Positions 7,439 through 13,666 of a stretch of 15,498 nucleotides of DNA are shown piece by piece (position 1 is the stretch's first letter; each line of letters starts with the position of its first letter). Under the pieces are notes generated by a model. That model searched no databases. It had not been told where the DNA came from and saw nothing but the letters and a program-made list of their open reading frames with translations. The translations under genes were made by a program, and so were the position numbers. Origin of the DNA: DATKMG01 sp035541995 (GTDB lineage Bacteria; Acidobacteriota; Terriglobia; Versatilivoradales; Versatilivoraceae); NCBI GenBank assembly GCA_035541995.1, contig DATKMG010000659.1, positions 1-15,498 on the forward strand, given 5' to 3'.

Positions 7439-8893
7439 TCACCAGGTCCCGGTCCGGAGAATCAAACCGGTGCTGAAGCGAAGCATGTTGGAGTAATTGC
7501 CCAGGGCGTAATCTCCGATTGTAGTGTGAAGATACTCAAGATTGCCGACTCGAAACGCCAGCATCCGGTTCAGCGCAATGTCCATGCCTCCGCCAACGGC
7601 CACAGCGAAACCATTGGCTTCGGTCGATTGCGTGTATAAAGCATGACGATCATAGGCTGGGAGAGCATTCCATTCAGTGAGATCCCCTGTAGGAATCCTG
7701 TCGGGGAAAACGCGCTCTTGAGTTATTTTGTTGCCGCCGATCTTCAGGTCCAGGTACAAGGACAATCGATTGGGACTTCGGTACATGAATCGAGGGCCAA
7801 ACAGATAGGTCAATGAATCGCCGCTCAGATTGGTATCCGGTTCCGACATCTTGCATCCGCTGATGTCGATCACAGCCCCCAGCCAGCGATTCATGAAAAA
7901 AGTCCCGGTCGCTCCACCCCCATTACAGCTTCCCGAACTCGAACCGCTCTGCGAATGGTGGAAGTAGTCGTAATGGACCGCCAGTTCAAATGCTGGGATT
8001 GTGATATTTGGTCCCCCAATGCGTGCCATTCCAGCCTGATCACTCGGTTGGGCAAGAAAGGTATCCCCTGCCACACCTGCAGAATTTGTGGATGACGCAG
8101 TCTTGGAACGGGCCACCTTCCAGGCCTTGGGATCGTATTCATCCACGGCGGGCCTGGAGTCCCTGGTCCAGGGGGTGCGAAAGGCCATCAGGTTTGCAAA
8201 ACCACGGGAAGGATTAAGCCAGGTGCGCACCAGGCGGCGTACCATCAGATTGCGGGTGCGAGACTCGACATATTCAACTACGTACTTGTCAAGAACATCT
8301 TCTGCTACCATCCATCCCAACCCCACCGAAGGAGTGATCACATGGTCCACAAAACCTTGCGCGGGATAAAGAGCTTGGATGTTGCCGATCGAGGCTTCGC
8401 TGACCGGTCCGATTTCGAATTGCTCACTGAAGGCCCACGCCCATGCTGCCCCGCGCAGCCGGCTCTTCCAATAAGCCGGTCTCTTCCCAAACTCAACTGT
8501 CCGATACTTCCGATCATATTCCACAAACATAAAACCCGACACGGCACCTTGGATCGGATGACCAATGTAGTTCACCATGAACTCATCTCCGTCAGACCAC
8601 CCGTGGAGGTTGCCTAAGGTGTGAATGTAGTCAGGCCAAAACGGACCGCTTAGGCCTTCCCTGGTACCCGCTTCGGTTGCCAGGCGGAACCCGTGCATAA
8701 TTCCGAGGTAGAAAGAGGAATTGTAGAAGAGACCCTTCCAATCGACTGACTGTTCAGGGAGGTCAACTTCCTCTATTTGTGCCCGGACCGGAACGACTGC
8801 AATAAGGCACAGCAGGAAGATGACGACAATCCAGATGCACCTGGTTCGCAAGGCGTATCCGACACGTAGGAAGGACTCGACGGATTTATCCAA
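7439..8893 (-). CDS. Uncharacterised secreted protein: GHPIQG domain fused to C-terminal outer-membrane beta-barrel
   Basis: The protein is 484 residues starting at TTG (8893-8891). GAGAGG at 8903-8908 is 9 bases upstream, and no ATG or GTG is available in frame nearby. A hydrophobic segment at residues ~19-37 ends VPVRA|Q, a signal peptide with a long N-region. Residues ~50-240 form one domain with conserved-looking elements NYIGHPIQGAVSGFM (108-122), EQFEIGPVSEASIGN (157-171), DHVITPSVGLGWMVAED (183-199) and WLNPSRGFANL (225-235). I believe this recurs as a hypothetical protein in acidobacteria, but its biochemical role is not known to me. After a Ser/Thr-rich linker (~260-290), residues ~300-484 look like a small beta-barrel of the OmpA-like porin type. 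They include a GFAVAVGGGMDIALN strand pair and end in the barrel-like LRFSTGLILRTGTW with a terminal aromatic residue. It is probably anchored in the outer membrane. It is convergent with the oxidoreductase. Confidence 0.85.
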   Translation of the reverse strand: MDKSVESFLRVGYALRTRCIWIVVIFLLCLIAVVPVRAQIEEVDLPEQSVDWKGLFYNSSFYLGIMHGFRLATEAGTREGLSGPFWPDYIHTLGNLHGWSDGDEFMVNYIGHPIQGAVSGFMFVEYDRKYRTVEFGKRPAYWKSRLRGAAWAWAFSEQFEIGPVSEASIGNIQALYPAQGFVDHVITPSVGLGWMVAEDVLDKYVVEYVESRTRNLMVRRLVRTWLNPSRGFANLMAFRTPWTRDSRPAVDEYDPKAWKVARSKTASSTNSAGVAGDTFLAQPSDQAGMARIGGPNITIPAFELAVHYDYFHHSQSGSSSGSCNGGGATGTFFMNRWLGAVIDISGCKMSEPDTNLSGDSLTYLFGPRFMYRSPNRLSLYLDLKIGGNKITQERVFPDRIPTGDLTEWNALPAYDRHALYTQSTEANGFAVAVGGGMDIALNRMLAFRVGNLEYLHTTIGDYALGNYSNMLRFSTGLILRTGTW

Positions 8894-8933
8894 TGAATTA
8901 TTCCTCTCTGTTCTGCGTCTATAAATAAGCTGG

Positions 8934-8948
8934 CTGCCATTATGGCAG
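8934..8948. promoter_or_regulatory. Perfect 15-base palindrome upstream of the GHPIQG-barrel gene
   Basis: CTGCCAT (8934-8940), central T, ATGGCAG (8942-8948): seven paired positions with a one-base centre. It lies about 40 bases upstream of the TTG start on the minus strand, in the 182-base gap. Position and odd-length symmetry fit a repressor or activator site, but no matching regulator is encoded next to it. Confidence 0.4.
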
Positions 8949-8961
8949 GGCGCTATTTGTA

Positions 8962-8978
8962 CCCGATTCTGCCCGATT
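8962..8978. repeat. Direct repeat CCCGATT x2, one helical turn apart
   Basis: CCCGATT occurs at 8962-8968 and 8972-8978, exactly 10 bases apart, upstream of the palindrome at 8934-8948 and of the minus-strand gene that begins at 8893. Such phasing would put two half-sites on the same DNA face. Chance occurrence of a single pair cannot be excluded. Confidence 0.3.
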
Positions 8979-9075
8979 TGAAAAGAGTTAATTGGCTATA
9001 GAGCCAGCCCGGATTAGGGGACTTCCCCTGGCACGTCGCGCTTAAGTAATCCTCGTTCTTACACGCTAGAGGGGA

Positions 9076-11391
9076 TCAATGGTGAATGGAACCCAGTTGC
9101 ACCACTTCAAATGCACTGGCAGGCACAGTCTTCAAATCCTCGAGATTGGCGTCGTCCCAACGGCTATCTGTGGCCCCGGTGATATACCAATCGGAGCCGT
9201 TGTCTGCTACCATCATGCCGTACTTCTTCAACGCAACCAAAACGGCCCGGGAAGTGCCGTCAAAGCCTGAGATGTCAAAGCCGGCCTTGAGCCGCACCCG
9301 CAGACCCATGGGAGGAAGGTTGGGATTTGTGTCACTGCTGGCATAGTGCGTAGCCGGGTGGACATAGGCACGTTGGGTTTGCTGCACAGTAAAGCGGAGG
9401 GCATGGTGAATTTCTCCCTGTATAGCAGCTTCATCATAGCGCACTAAACCGGGAAGAATTGGCAACCCTGCCGCATCGGCAGAGGTCCAGCCATCAGGCC
9501 GGAGTCGATTAGAGCTCAAGTCAAAGAGGGCGCCGGACCCGCAATGCCACCCCGGCCCAATGTAGTGCGAATCCCAGGTTTCGTAAAGTAGACAATGGCC
9601 AGTGTCCACAACCAGGACATGCCGGTCCCCCGTGGAACCGGAGCCTCCCTCTATCGGTGCCTCTGACGGAAACGGATAAGGCCCCGGGTCGCTTTCATCC
9701 GCATAATCAAAGCTCATCGGAACCTTGGGCTGTGTTCCCGGCACGAGGGTATATGGAATTCCGTAGGTGGGGTTGGATCCAAAATCGGGGTGAAGATGTT
9801 TGAAGCTGGCATTCATACTGGCCAGGTAATTGGCGGAATTCGGGTCAACGGGATCATTAGAGATGTCACGGTTCCAGGGGTTGTCCGGCGGGAAGACGCT
9901 GCATCCGCCAATCATGGGAGGAGATTCCGTTATGACACCTGTGATGCCTGACGATATCGGCAGGACCACCGCATCGCCGGTTCCGTTGTCAATCCTTGAT
10001 GCGTATCCGTCGAGGGCCCCCTGGGTCAATTGCACGTCAACACGAGAAGAAGGAGGGACGACAACCGAGGGGAACCAGTTCGCAAGATTCTTCTGCTGCC
10101 ACTGGAAGGGGCTCAGAGCAAGAGAGATGGTCGATAAGACACTACCTGAAGGATCCCGCAAGGAGAGGCCTCCAGCGACACCGTCCGCTCCGGCCAGAAA
10201 TGCCAGGTTGGTGCGAAATCCGGAGGACTGGTCCAAACCGGCGAAGATCCCTGCAGCAGGCGATCCCACCATGCTCCGAGCATAAGGGACTGCTCGAACA
10301 TATGCGCTGAAGGAGCCGGTTCGTTGACCCGTGGGGTCCAGGTTGGTGGTTCGAGCGGCCACCAAGAAGGGACTGTCGGCTTGAAAACGCAAGGCGCCGG
10401 CTACACCCTCCTCATATCCCAGACCATTCGGACCCAGGATATCCGTTATCTCAATGATCGAGTGCGCAGGAAGTGACCGAACTATCCTGATGCTCCCCCC
10501 AGGAAATCCCAAGGAATCAATAGAAACGAGGAGTGCCGTGTCCTGAGGGTTGAACAATCGTACGTCACTGCTCCAGTAAGTCCCGGCCACTCCCGGGCTA
10601 CGGGCTACTCCGTTCAACAGCCAGTCGGTGAAGTCACTCTCCAACCGGAGAGTGGGCACGGCAATCCCATCGCCGGTGACGTTATCAACTACGGCTGTGT
10701 AGCCGAATGCTCTCCCTTGAACTACGTGCATCTCTACTTTTCCTAGATTCAAATCAGCAGGGCCAATTAAGTCGGAAATGGCCGCCTGCCAACTCATTGG
10801 TGCGGCTGCAGAGACCGAGGCACTTCCCCGCAACACGTTCTGCTCGTCATAGACTTCTAGCGTCACAGAACTCCCCTGATCCGGCAGGAACAAGGCCACA
10901 TTCGTCCGGAAAGCAGCATTCTGAGTGACCCAAATGGAGTGCCCCGTGAAGCCCACGGTGAGAAGGGAGGAAGCATCCACTGGCTGGAGAGCTAACCCAT
11001 ATGTGCCAATTGGACTGGCTACATTTTCGGTGGTGAGGGCGGAGTATAAAGGGACACCACTGGAGAAGGTCAGGGTCCCTGCGTCTGAAGTCAGTCCGAA
11101 CAGCGTTCGCAGGACTCTCTCCTGGCGCATAGTCTGGCCGGGGGCAAGAGTCCTCGATTGTCCAGTAGGCACTGTTTTGCCGGGATAAGGAATGAAGCCG
11201 ATCTGCACCGGAACCTGAAGCGAACCGGGATTAGAAAGGGTCAGAGTCGAAGAAAACCAGGTTCCATTTCTACCCGCAGTCTCGGCAGCGCCAGGAAGAT
11301 ACCAAGTTGTCTCATTCTGACAGACATGGGACGGAGATAATGCCATCGAGATTAACAGGAGCAACAGGGATATGCGAAAAATCTGAGCCAT
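9076..11391 (-). CDS. Secreted multi-domain protein: A-B-A-B beta-sandwich repeats plus conserved C-terminal domain
   Basis: This 771-residue protein starts at ATG (11391-11389), with GAGGAG at 11401-11406, 9 bases upstream. Residues 1-~24 are a signal peptide. Four beta-rich units follow. A1 (~28-138) has LPGAAETAGRNGTWFSSTL and TLSNPG. B1 (~145-250) has FRTNVALFLPD and AVVDNVTGDGIAVP. A2 (~255-366) has LLNGVARSPGVAGTYWSSD and VRLFNPQD. B2 (~372-482) has FRTNLAFLAG and SRIDNGTGDAVVLP. A and B units thus alternate as a duplicated pair. After a short linker, residues ~496-769 form a different domain: CSVFPPDNPWNRDIS, then GEIHHALRFTVQQTQ, AYVHPATHYASSD, PPMGLRVRLKAGFDISGF, KKYGMMVADNGSDWYITG. 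I recall this domain from secreted actinobacterial proteins of unknown role; that is memory, not a search. The histidines, aspartates and two to three cysteines could be catalytic or metal-binding, unproven. The repeats probably serve adhesion or display. Same strand as the receiver gene, 85 bases downstream. Confidence 0.88.
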   Translation of the reverse strand: MAQIFRISLLLLLISMALSPSHVCQNETTWYLPGAAETAGRNGTWFSSTLTLSNPGSLQVPVQIGFIPYPGKTVPTGQSRTLAPGQTMRQERVLRTLFGLTSDAGTLTFSSGVPLYSALTTENVASPIGTYGLALQPVDASSLLTVGFTGHSIWVTQNAAFRTNVALFLPDQGSSVTLEVYDEQNVLRGSASVSAAAPMSWQAAISDLIGPADLNLGKVEMHVVQGRAFGYTAVVDNVTGDGIAVPTLRLESDFTDWLLNGVARSPGVAGTYWSSDVRLFNPQDTALLVSIDSLGFPGGSIRIVRSLPAHSIIEITDILGPNGLGYEEGVAGALRFQADSPFLVAARTTNLDPTGQRTGSFSAYVRAVPYARSMVGSPAAGIFAGLDQSSGFRTNLAFLAGADGVAGGLSLRDPSGSVLSTISLALSPFQWQQKNLANWFPSVVVPPSSRVDVQLTQGALDGYASRIDNGTGDAVVLPISSGITGVITESPPMIGGCSVFPPDNPWNRDISNDPVDPNSANYLASMNASFKHLHPDFGSNPTYGIPYTLVPGTQPKVPMSFDYADESDPGPYPFPSEAPIEGGSGSTGDRHVLVVDTGHCLLYETWDSHYIGPGWHCGSGALFDLSSNRLRPDGWTSADAAGLPILPGLVRYDEAAIQGEIHHALRFTVQQTQRAYVHPATHYASSDTNPNLPPMGLRVRLKAGFDISGFDGTSRAVLVALKKYGMMVADNGSDWYITGATDSRWDDANLEDLKTVPASAFEVVQLGSIHH

Positions 11392-11476
11392 CCTTCAATT
11401 CTCCTCTCTTGCCAATCAGAGGTCCTTGAGCTTGGTGGTTAGTGGGGCTGAAGGGGGAAACGTCGACACTGCCATG

Positions 11477-12145
11477 TTACTCCGAAGTGGCATCCTTCTG
11501 CTCAAGAAGCTGATAACCCGGCAGGGGTTCTGTTGAGGAAACCCGGGAAGCCGCGCTTAGCTTGACAATGGTTTCTTGAATCTGGCGGGTCATACCTTCT
11601 ATCGTCTTCAAGCGAGTGCGGAGACTGTCGAGGTCCTGATCCAAATCGGCCAAGGCAATTTCATTTCGAATAGCGGCCAAAGGCGCCGCCAGATCTTGAG
11701 CTACTGTATGAACCAGCGTATTCAGGGTTTCTCTCCGTATGGATTCGATGGTTTTTTGATGGTTCTCCGCTGTTTTCAGAAACCGTTCCACTTTCAGAAG
11801 GAGTTCGCGAGGGACAATGGGTTTCGAGATGTAGTCATTGGCTCCGGTGTGGAATCCTTCGATCTTCATCTCCAACCCGGAGGTTCCGGTGATTAAGATG
11901 ATCGTTATTTCCTGATATGAGGGAACCGAGCGGATGCGTCGCAATATCTCGAGGCCGGAAACGTCAGGGAGGCCGATATCCATCAAGACCAAATCAGGAT
12001 GAAAAGCTTCGACTCGTTTCAGGGCCATGCTCCCGCTGTAGGCAACATCTGTCTCATAGCCATGCTGAGACAGGAATGTACCCAGCATCCCAACCAAGGC
12101 TTCGTCATCGTCAACTACCAGAATCTTGCCTGATGGACCGCCCAT
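11477..12145 (-). CDS. Response-regulator receiver with degenerate HisKA-like C-terminal region
   Basis: The protein is 222 residues from ATG (12145-12143), which has GGAG 6 bases upstream; a GTG at 12190-12188 would add 15 residues but has only a weak GA-rich leader. Residues 6-~122 are a complete receiver: acidic pocket D12/D13, phosphoacceptor D56 in LVLMDIGLP, T86, and K108 in ISKP. It should accept phosphate from a histidine kinase, which is not in this window. The C-terminal ~95 residues are helical and contain VAQDLAAPLAAIRNEIAL. This matches the histidine-kinase H-box pattern (H-[DE]-L-x-x-P-L), but Q150 stands where the phosphorylated histidine would be. No ATPase domain follows. There is no DNA-binding, GGDEF or other output domain. 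The tail could be a dimerisation or partner-binding module (inference). It shares an intergenic region with the divergent two-copy protein gene. Confidence 0.93.
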   Translation of the reverse strand: MGGPSGKILVVDDDEALVGMLGTFLSQHGYETDVAYSGSMALKRVEAFHPDLVLMDIGLPDVSGLEILRRIRSVPSYQEITIILITGTSGLEMKIEGFHTGANDYISKPIVPRELLLKVERFLKTAENHQKTIESIRRETLNTLVHTVAQDLAAPLAAIRNEIALADLDQDLDSLRTRLKTIEGMTRQIQETIVKLSAASRVSSTEPLPGYQLLEQKDATSE

Positions 12146-12151
12146 TCTGTT

Positions 12152-12155
12152 CTCC
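12152..12155 (-). promoter_or_regulatory. Ribosome binding site that decides the receiver-protein start
   Basis: On the minus strand GGAG reads 6 bases before the ATG at 12145-12143. The upstream GTG at 12190 has only GAGAGAG running straight into it. The ATG start also places the first beta strand of the receiver (KILVVDDD) at residues 7-14, the usual position. Confidence 0.6.
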
Positions 12156-12249
12156 GGGGTCAAGCATGGCTCGTTGCCAACCCGAGACACTCTCTCTCAA
12201 AATAACAGATTCTATCCCCATTTCTACTTTACGAAAAAAGGAAAATATC

Positions 12250-12266
12250 CTTTAATGTCTTTAAAG
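12250..12266. promoter_or_regulatory. Inverted repeat in the divergent promoter region
   Basis: CTTTAA (12250-12255) and TTAAAG (12261-12266) flank a 5-base spacer. The site sits between the divergent receiver gene and the two-copy protein gene, about 36 bases upstream of the rightward -35 element. It could be an operator; the AT-rich composition makes chance symmetry plausible too. Confidence 0.3.
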
Positions 12267-12301
12267 TGACTTCTTGGATAGGCCGAAAGAAAATGAGGGA
12301 G

Positions 12302-12330
12302 TTGCGAGATCTGTCTGGCTTGCGTATAAT
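12302..12330 (+). promoter_or_regulatory. Near-consensus sigma-70-type promoter
   Basis: TTGCGA (12302-12307; 4 of 6 to TTGACA) and TATAAT (12325-12330; 6 of 6) are separated by exactly 17 bases. The expected transcription start is near 12337, giving a leader of about 50 bases before GTG 12387. It would drive the two-copy protein gene and probably the glycosylase and receptor genes behind it. The -10 element is embedded in a perfect palindrome, GCGTAT-A-ATACGC (12322-12334). A repressor bound there would block RNA polymerase, though the symmetry may be fortuitous. Confidence 0.75.
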
Positions 12331-12375
12331 ACGCCCTCCAGTTGCGATTGGCGAAATTGACACCTGGCCCAAGTT

Positions 12376-12379
12376 GAGG
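12376..12379 (+). promoter_or_regulatory. Ribosome binding site for the GTG start at 12387
   Basis: GAGG lies 7 bases before GTG 12387. The competing in-frame ATG at 12426 has no GA-rich sequence in the 15 bases before it, although a start there would begin exactly at the conserved domain (MDKRKVIVR). Confidence 0.5.
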
Positions 12380-12386
12380 CATTCTC

Positions 12387-12926
12387 GTGGAATCAGGCCA
12401 AGCCGGATTTCGCCTTGTCAATTTCATGGATAAGCGAAAAGTCATTGTTAGAAAATTGAACGGCGAAGTCATCAAGGGGTACACGGACTCCCGACCCGAC
12501 TTGACCCAGGGCGATGCAATCGTCGTTAATTCTCTCACTGATGAATCGATCCATATTCCCAAGAAAGAACTGAAGGCGCTCTTTTTTGTTCGGAAATTCT
12601 CCGGAAACAAGGAGTATGCCGAAGTCAAGTTCTTCGAGAGTCAACCAAGAATTGATGGCCTCTGGGTACGGCTGAAGTTCCATGATAATGAGACGATCGA
12701 AGGGATTCTGAGCAACACGATCCGTTTCCTGGTGGATGATGGATTCTACTTAAGACCCCCGGACCCCAATAGCAATAATCGACTGATGTTTGTACTCAAA
12801 GTGGCTCTTCGGGATTTTACGGTCCTAGGTGTCCAATACTCGAAGGGGAGCATTGCCGATTACTGCGAAAAGTTCCTGACGAAGCCCTCCGAAGTCACTC
12901 CCTCTAGCGCTGGAGATCACTCCTGA
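12387..12926 (+). CDS. Uncharacterised cytoplasmic protein with two copies of a small beta-barrel-like domain
   Basis: The protein is 179 residues from GTG 12387, or 166 from ATG 12426. There is no signal peptide or membrane segment. Residues ~17-68 and ~92-147 look like two copies of one small beta domain. The first has KVIVRKLNGEVIKGY, then IHIPKKELKALFFVRKFSGN. The second has WVRLKFHDNETIEGI, then GFYLRPPDPNSNN and RLMFVLKVALRDFTVL. The LKALFFV...GN and GFYL.P.DPNSNN elements are what I associate with an uncharacterised family (DUF6982-like, from memory) in acidobacteria and deltaproteobacterial relatives. The fold is perhaps Sm-like or PilZ-like. No catalytic residues are apparent. The last ~25 residues (KPSEVTPSSAGDHS) look disordered. 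It has its own strong promoter and is divergent from the receiver gene. That arrangement is compatible with a signalling or adaptor job, but nothing proves it. Confidence 0.82.
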   Translation: MESGQAGFRLVNFMDKRKVIVRKLNGEVIKGYTDSRPDLTQGDAIVVNSLTDESIHIPKKELKALFFVRKFSGNKEYAEVKFFESQPRIDGLWVRLKFHDNETIEGILSNTIRFLVDDGFYLRPPDPNSNNRLMFVLKVALRDFTVLGVQYSKGSIADYCEKFLTKPSEVTPSSAGDHS

Positions 12927-12997
12927 TAATTGTCTTCTGCGCCCACAGAGAAATCCAACGTGCCCGATTCTGTGTTTTCCATGGGAAACAAGACTGC

Positions 12998-13001
12998 GAG
13001 G
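12998..13001 (+). promoter_or_regulatory. Ribosome binding site that decides the glycosylase start
   Basis: GAGG is 6 bases before ATG 13008. The frame is open further upstream (TTG 12930, ATG 12981), but those starts lack a site at the right distance. Starting at 13008 gives a 218-residue protein, which is the usual size for the family. Confidence 0.65.
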
Positions 13002-13007
13002 ATTAGA

Positions 13008-13664
13008 ATGCGACCATCGAAGGGTCCCATGCCCCGCTCCTTTTTCTCGAGAGATACCTGCTCCGTTGCACAGGCATTGCTGGGTTGCAAGCTGGTCCGG
13101 GTTCTCGATGGCGCCAGGCTCTCCGGAATCATTGTCGAAACTGAAGCCTACATAGGAGAAGAAGATTTGGCCTGCCATGCCCGGGCCGGACGAACGCCTC
13201 GGACCGAAGTGATGTATGGTATTGCGGGTTACAGCTATGTCTATTTCACCTACGGAATGCACTGGTTGTTGAATGTCATCACAGAAGGAGAAGGATTCCC
13301 TGCGGCGGTCTTGATCCGGGCATTGGAGCCCAAGGAAGGTTTGGATGTAATGCGGGAAAGACGAGGATTCCAGGCTGGAAACCTGCTCTGCAGTGGACCA
13401 GCCCGACTCACTCAGGCATTGGGAATAGCAGCAGAGGAAAACGCTCTGGACTTATGCTCTAAGAGCTCTGGCCTTTGGATCGAAGGCGGACCGGCAATCC
13501 CCGATGACTTAGTCTTCAGGGGGCCCCGAGTGGGTCTCGGTCGAACCCCGGAACCCTGGCACTCAATACCCTGGCGTTACCTCATTCAGGGAAGTCCTTT
13601 CGTATCCAAAATTCCCTCGCAGGCCAAAAAAATAGACGCAAGTCACCATCTCACCAGGGGCTAG
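13008..13664 (+). CDS. mpg: DNA-3-methyladenine glycosylase, AAG/MPG family
   Basis: This base-excision repair enzyme (also called Aag) removes 3-methyladenine, hypoxanthine and other damaged purines from DNA. The 218 residues cover the single-domain fold. Recognisable parts are RSFFSRDTCSVAQALLGCKLV (10-30, with the conserved FF and LLG), GIIVETEAYIGEEDLACHA (40-58), GYSYVYFTYGMHWLLNV (74-90) and AVLIRALEP (100-108). Aligned by eye to the human enzyme, the active-site residues are all present: E46 (human E125, the general base), Y48 (Y127), H57 (H136), Y79 (Y159), N89 (N169) and R104 (R182). The enzyme is therefore expected to be active. ATG 13008 is chosen because of GAGG 6 bases upstream; the open frame begins at 12930. 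It lies 81 bases behind the two-copy protein gene and 2 bases before the receptor start, so co-transcription with both is likely. Confidence 0.95.
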   Translation: MRPSKGPMPRSFFSRDTCSVAQALLGCKLVRVLDGARLSGIIVETEAYIGEEDLACHARAGRTPRTEVMYGIAGYSYVYFTYGMHWLLNVITEGEGFPAAVLIRALEPKEGLDVMRERRGFQAGNLLCSGPARLTQALGIAAEENALDLCSKSSGLWIEGGPAIPDDLVFRGPRVGLGRTPEPWHSIPWRYLIQGSPFVSKIPSQAKKIDASHHLTRG

Positions 13665-13666
13665 GA

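Noticed and set aside
8929..9008. GCTGGCT (8929-8935) and AGCCAGC (9002-9008) as ends of a small mobile element
   Set aside because: Seven-base inverted ends 80 bases apart with no target-site duplication and no other element-like content.
9016..9029. AGGGG-ACTT-CCCCT hairpin as terminator of the 771-residue protein gene
   Set aside because: The stem is only 5 bp and there is no T run following it on the minus strand.
9830..10285. 151-codon plus-strand open frame inside the 771-residue protein gene
   Set aside because: It is the antisense shadow of a gene with clear domains. Its product is low in hydrophobic core residues and resembles no family.
12301..12347. GTTGCGA repeated at 12301-12307 and 12341-12347 as paired operator half-sites
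   Set aside because: A 7-base repeat 40 bases apart, one copy of which is the -35 element, is easily explained by chance.
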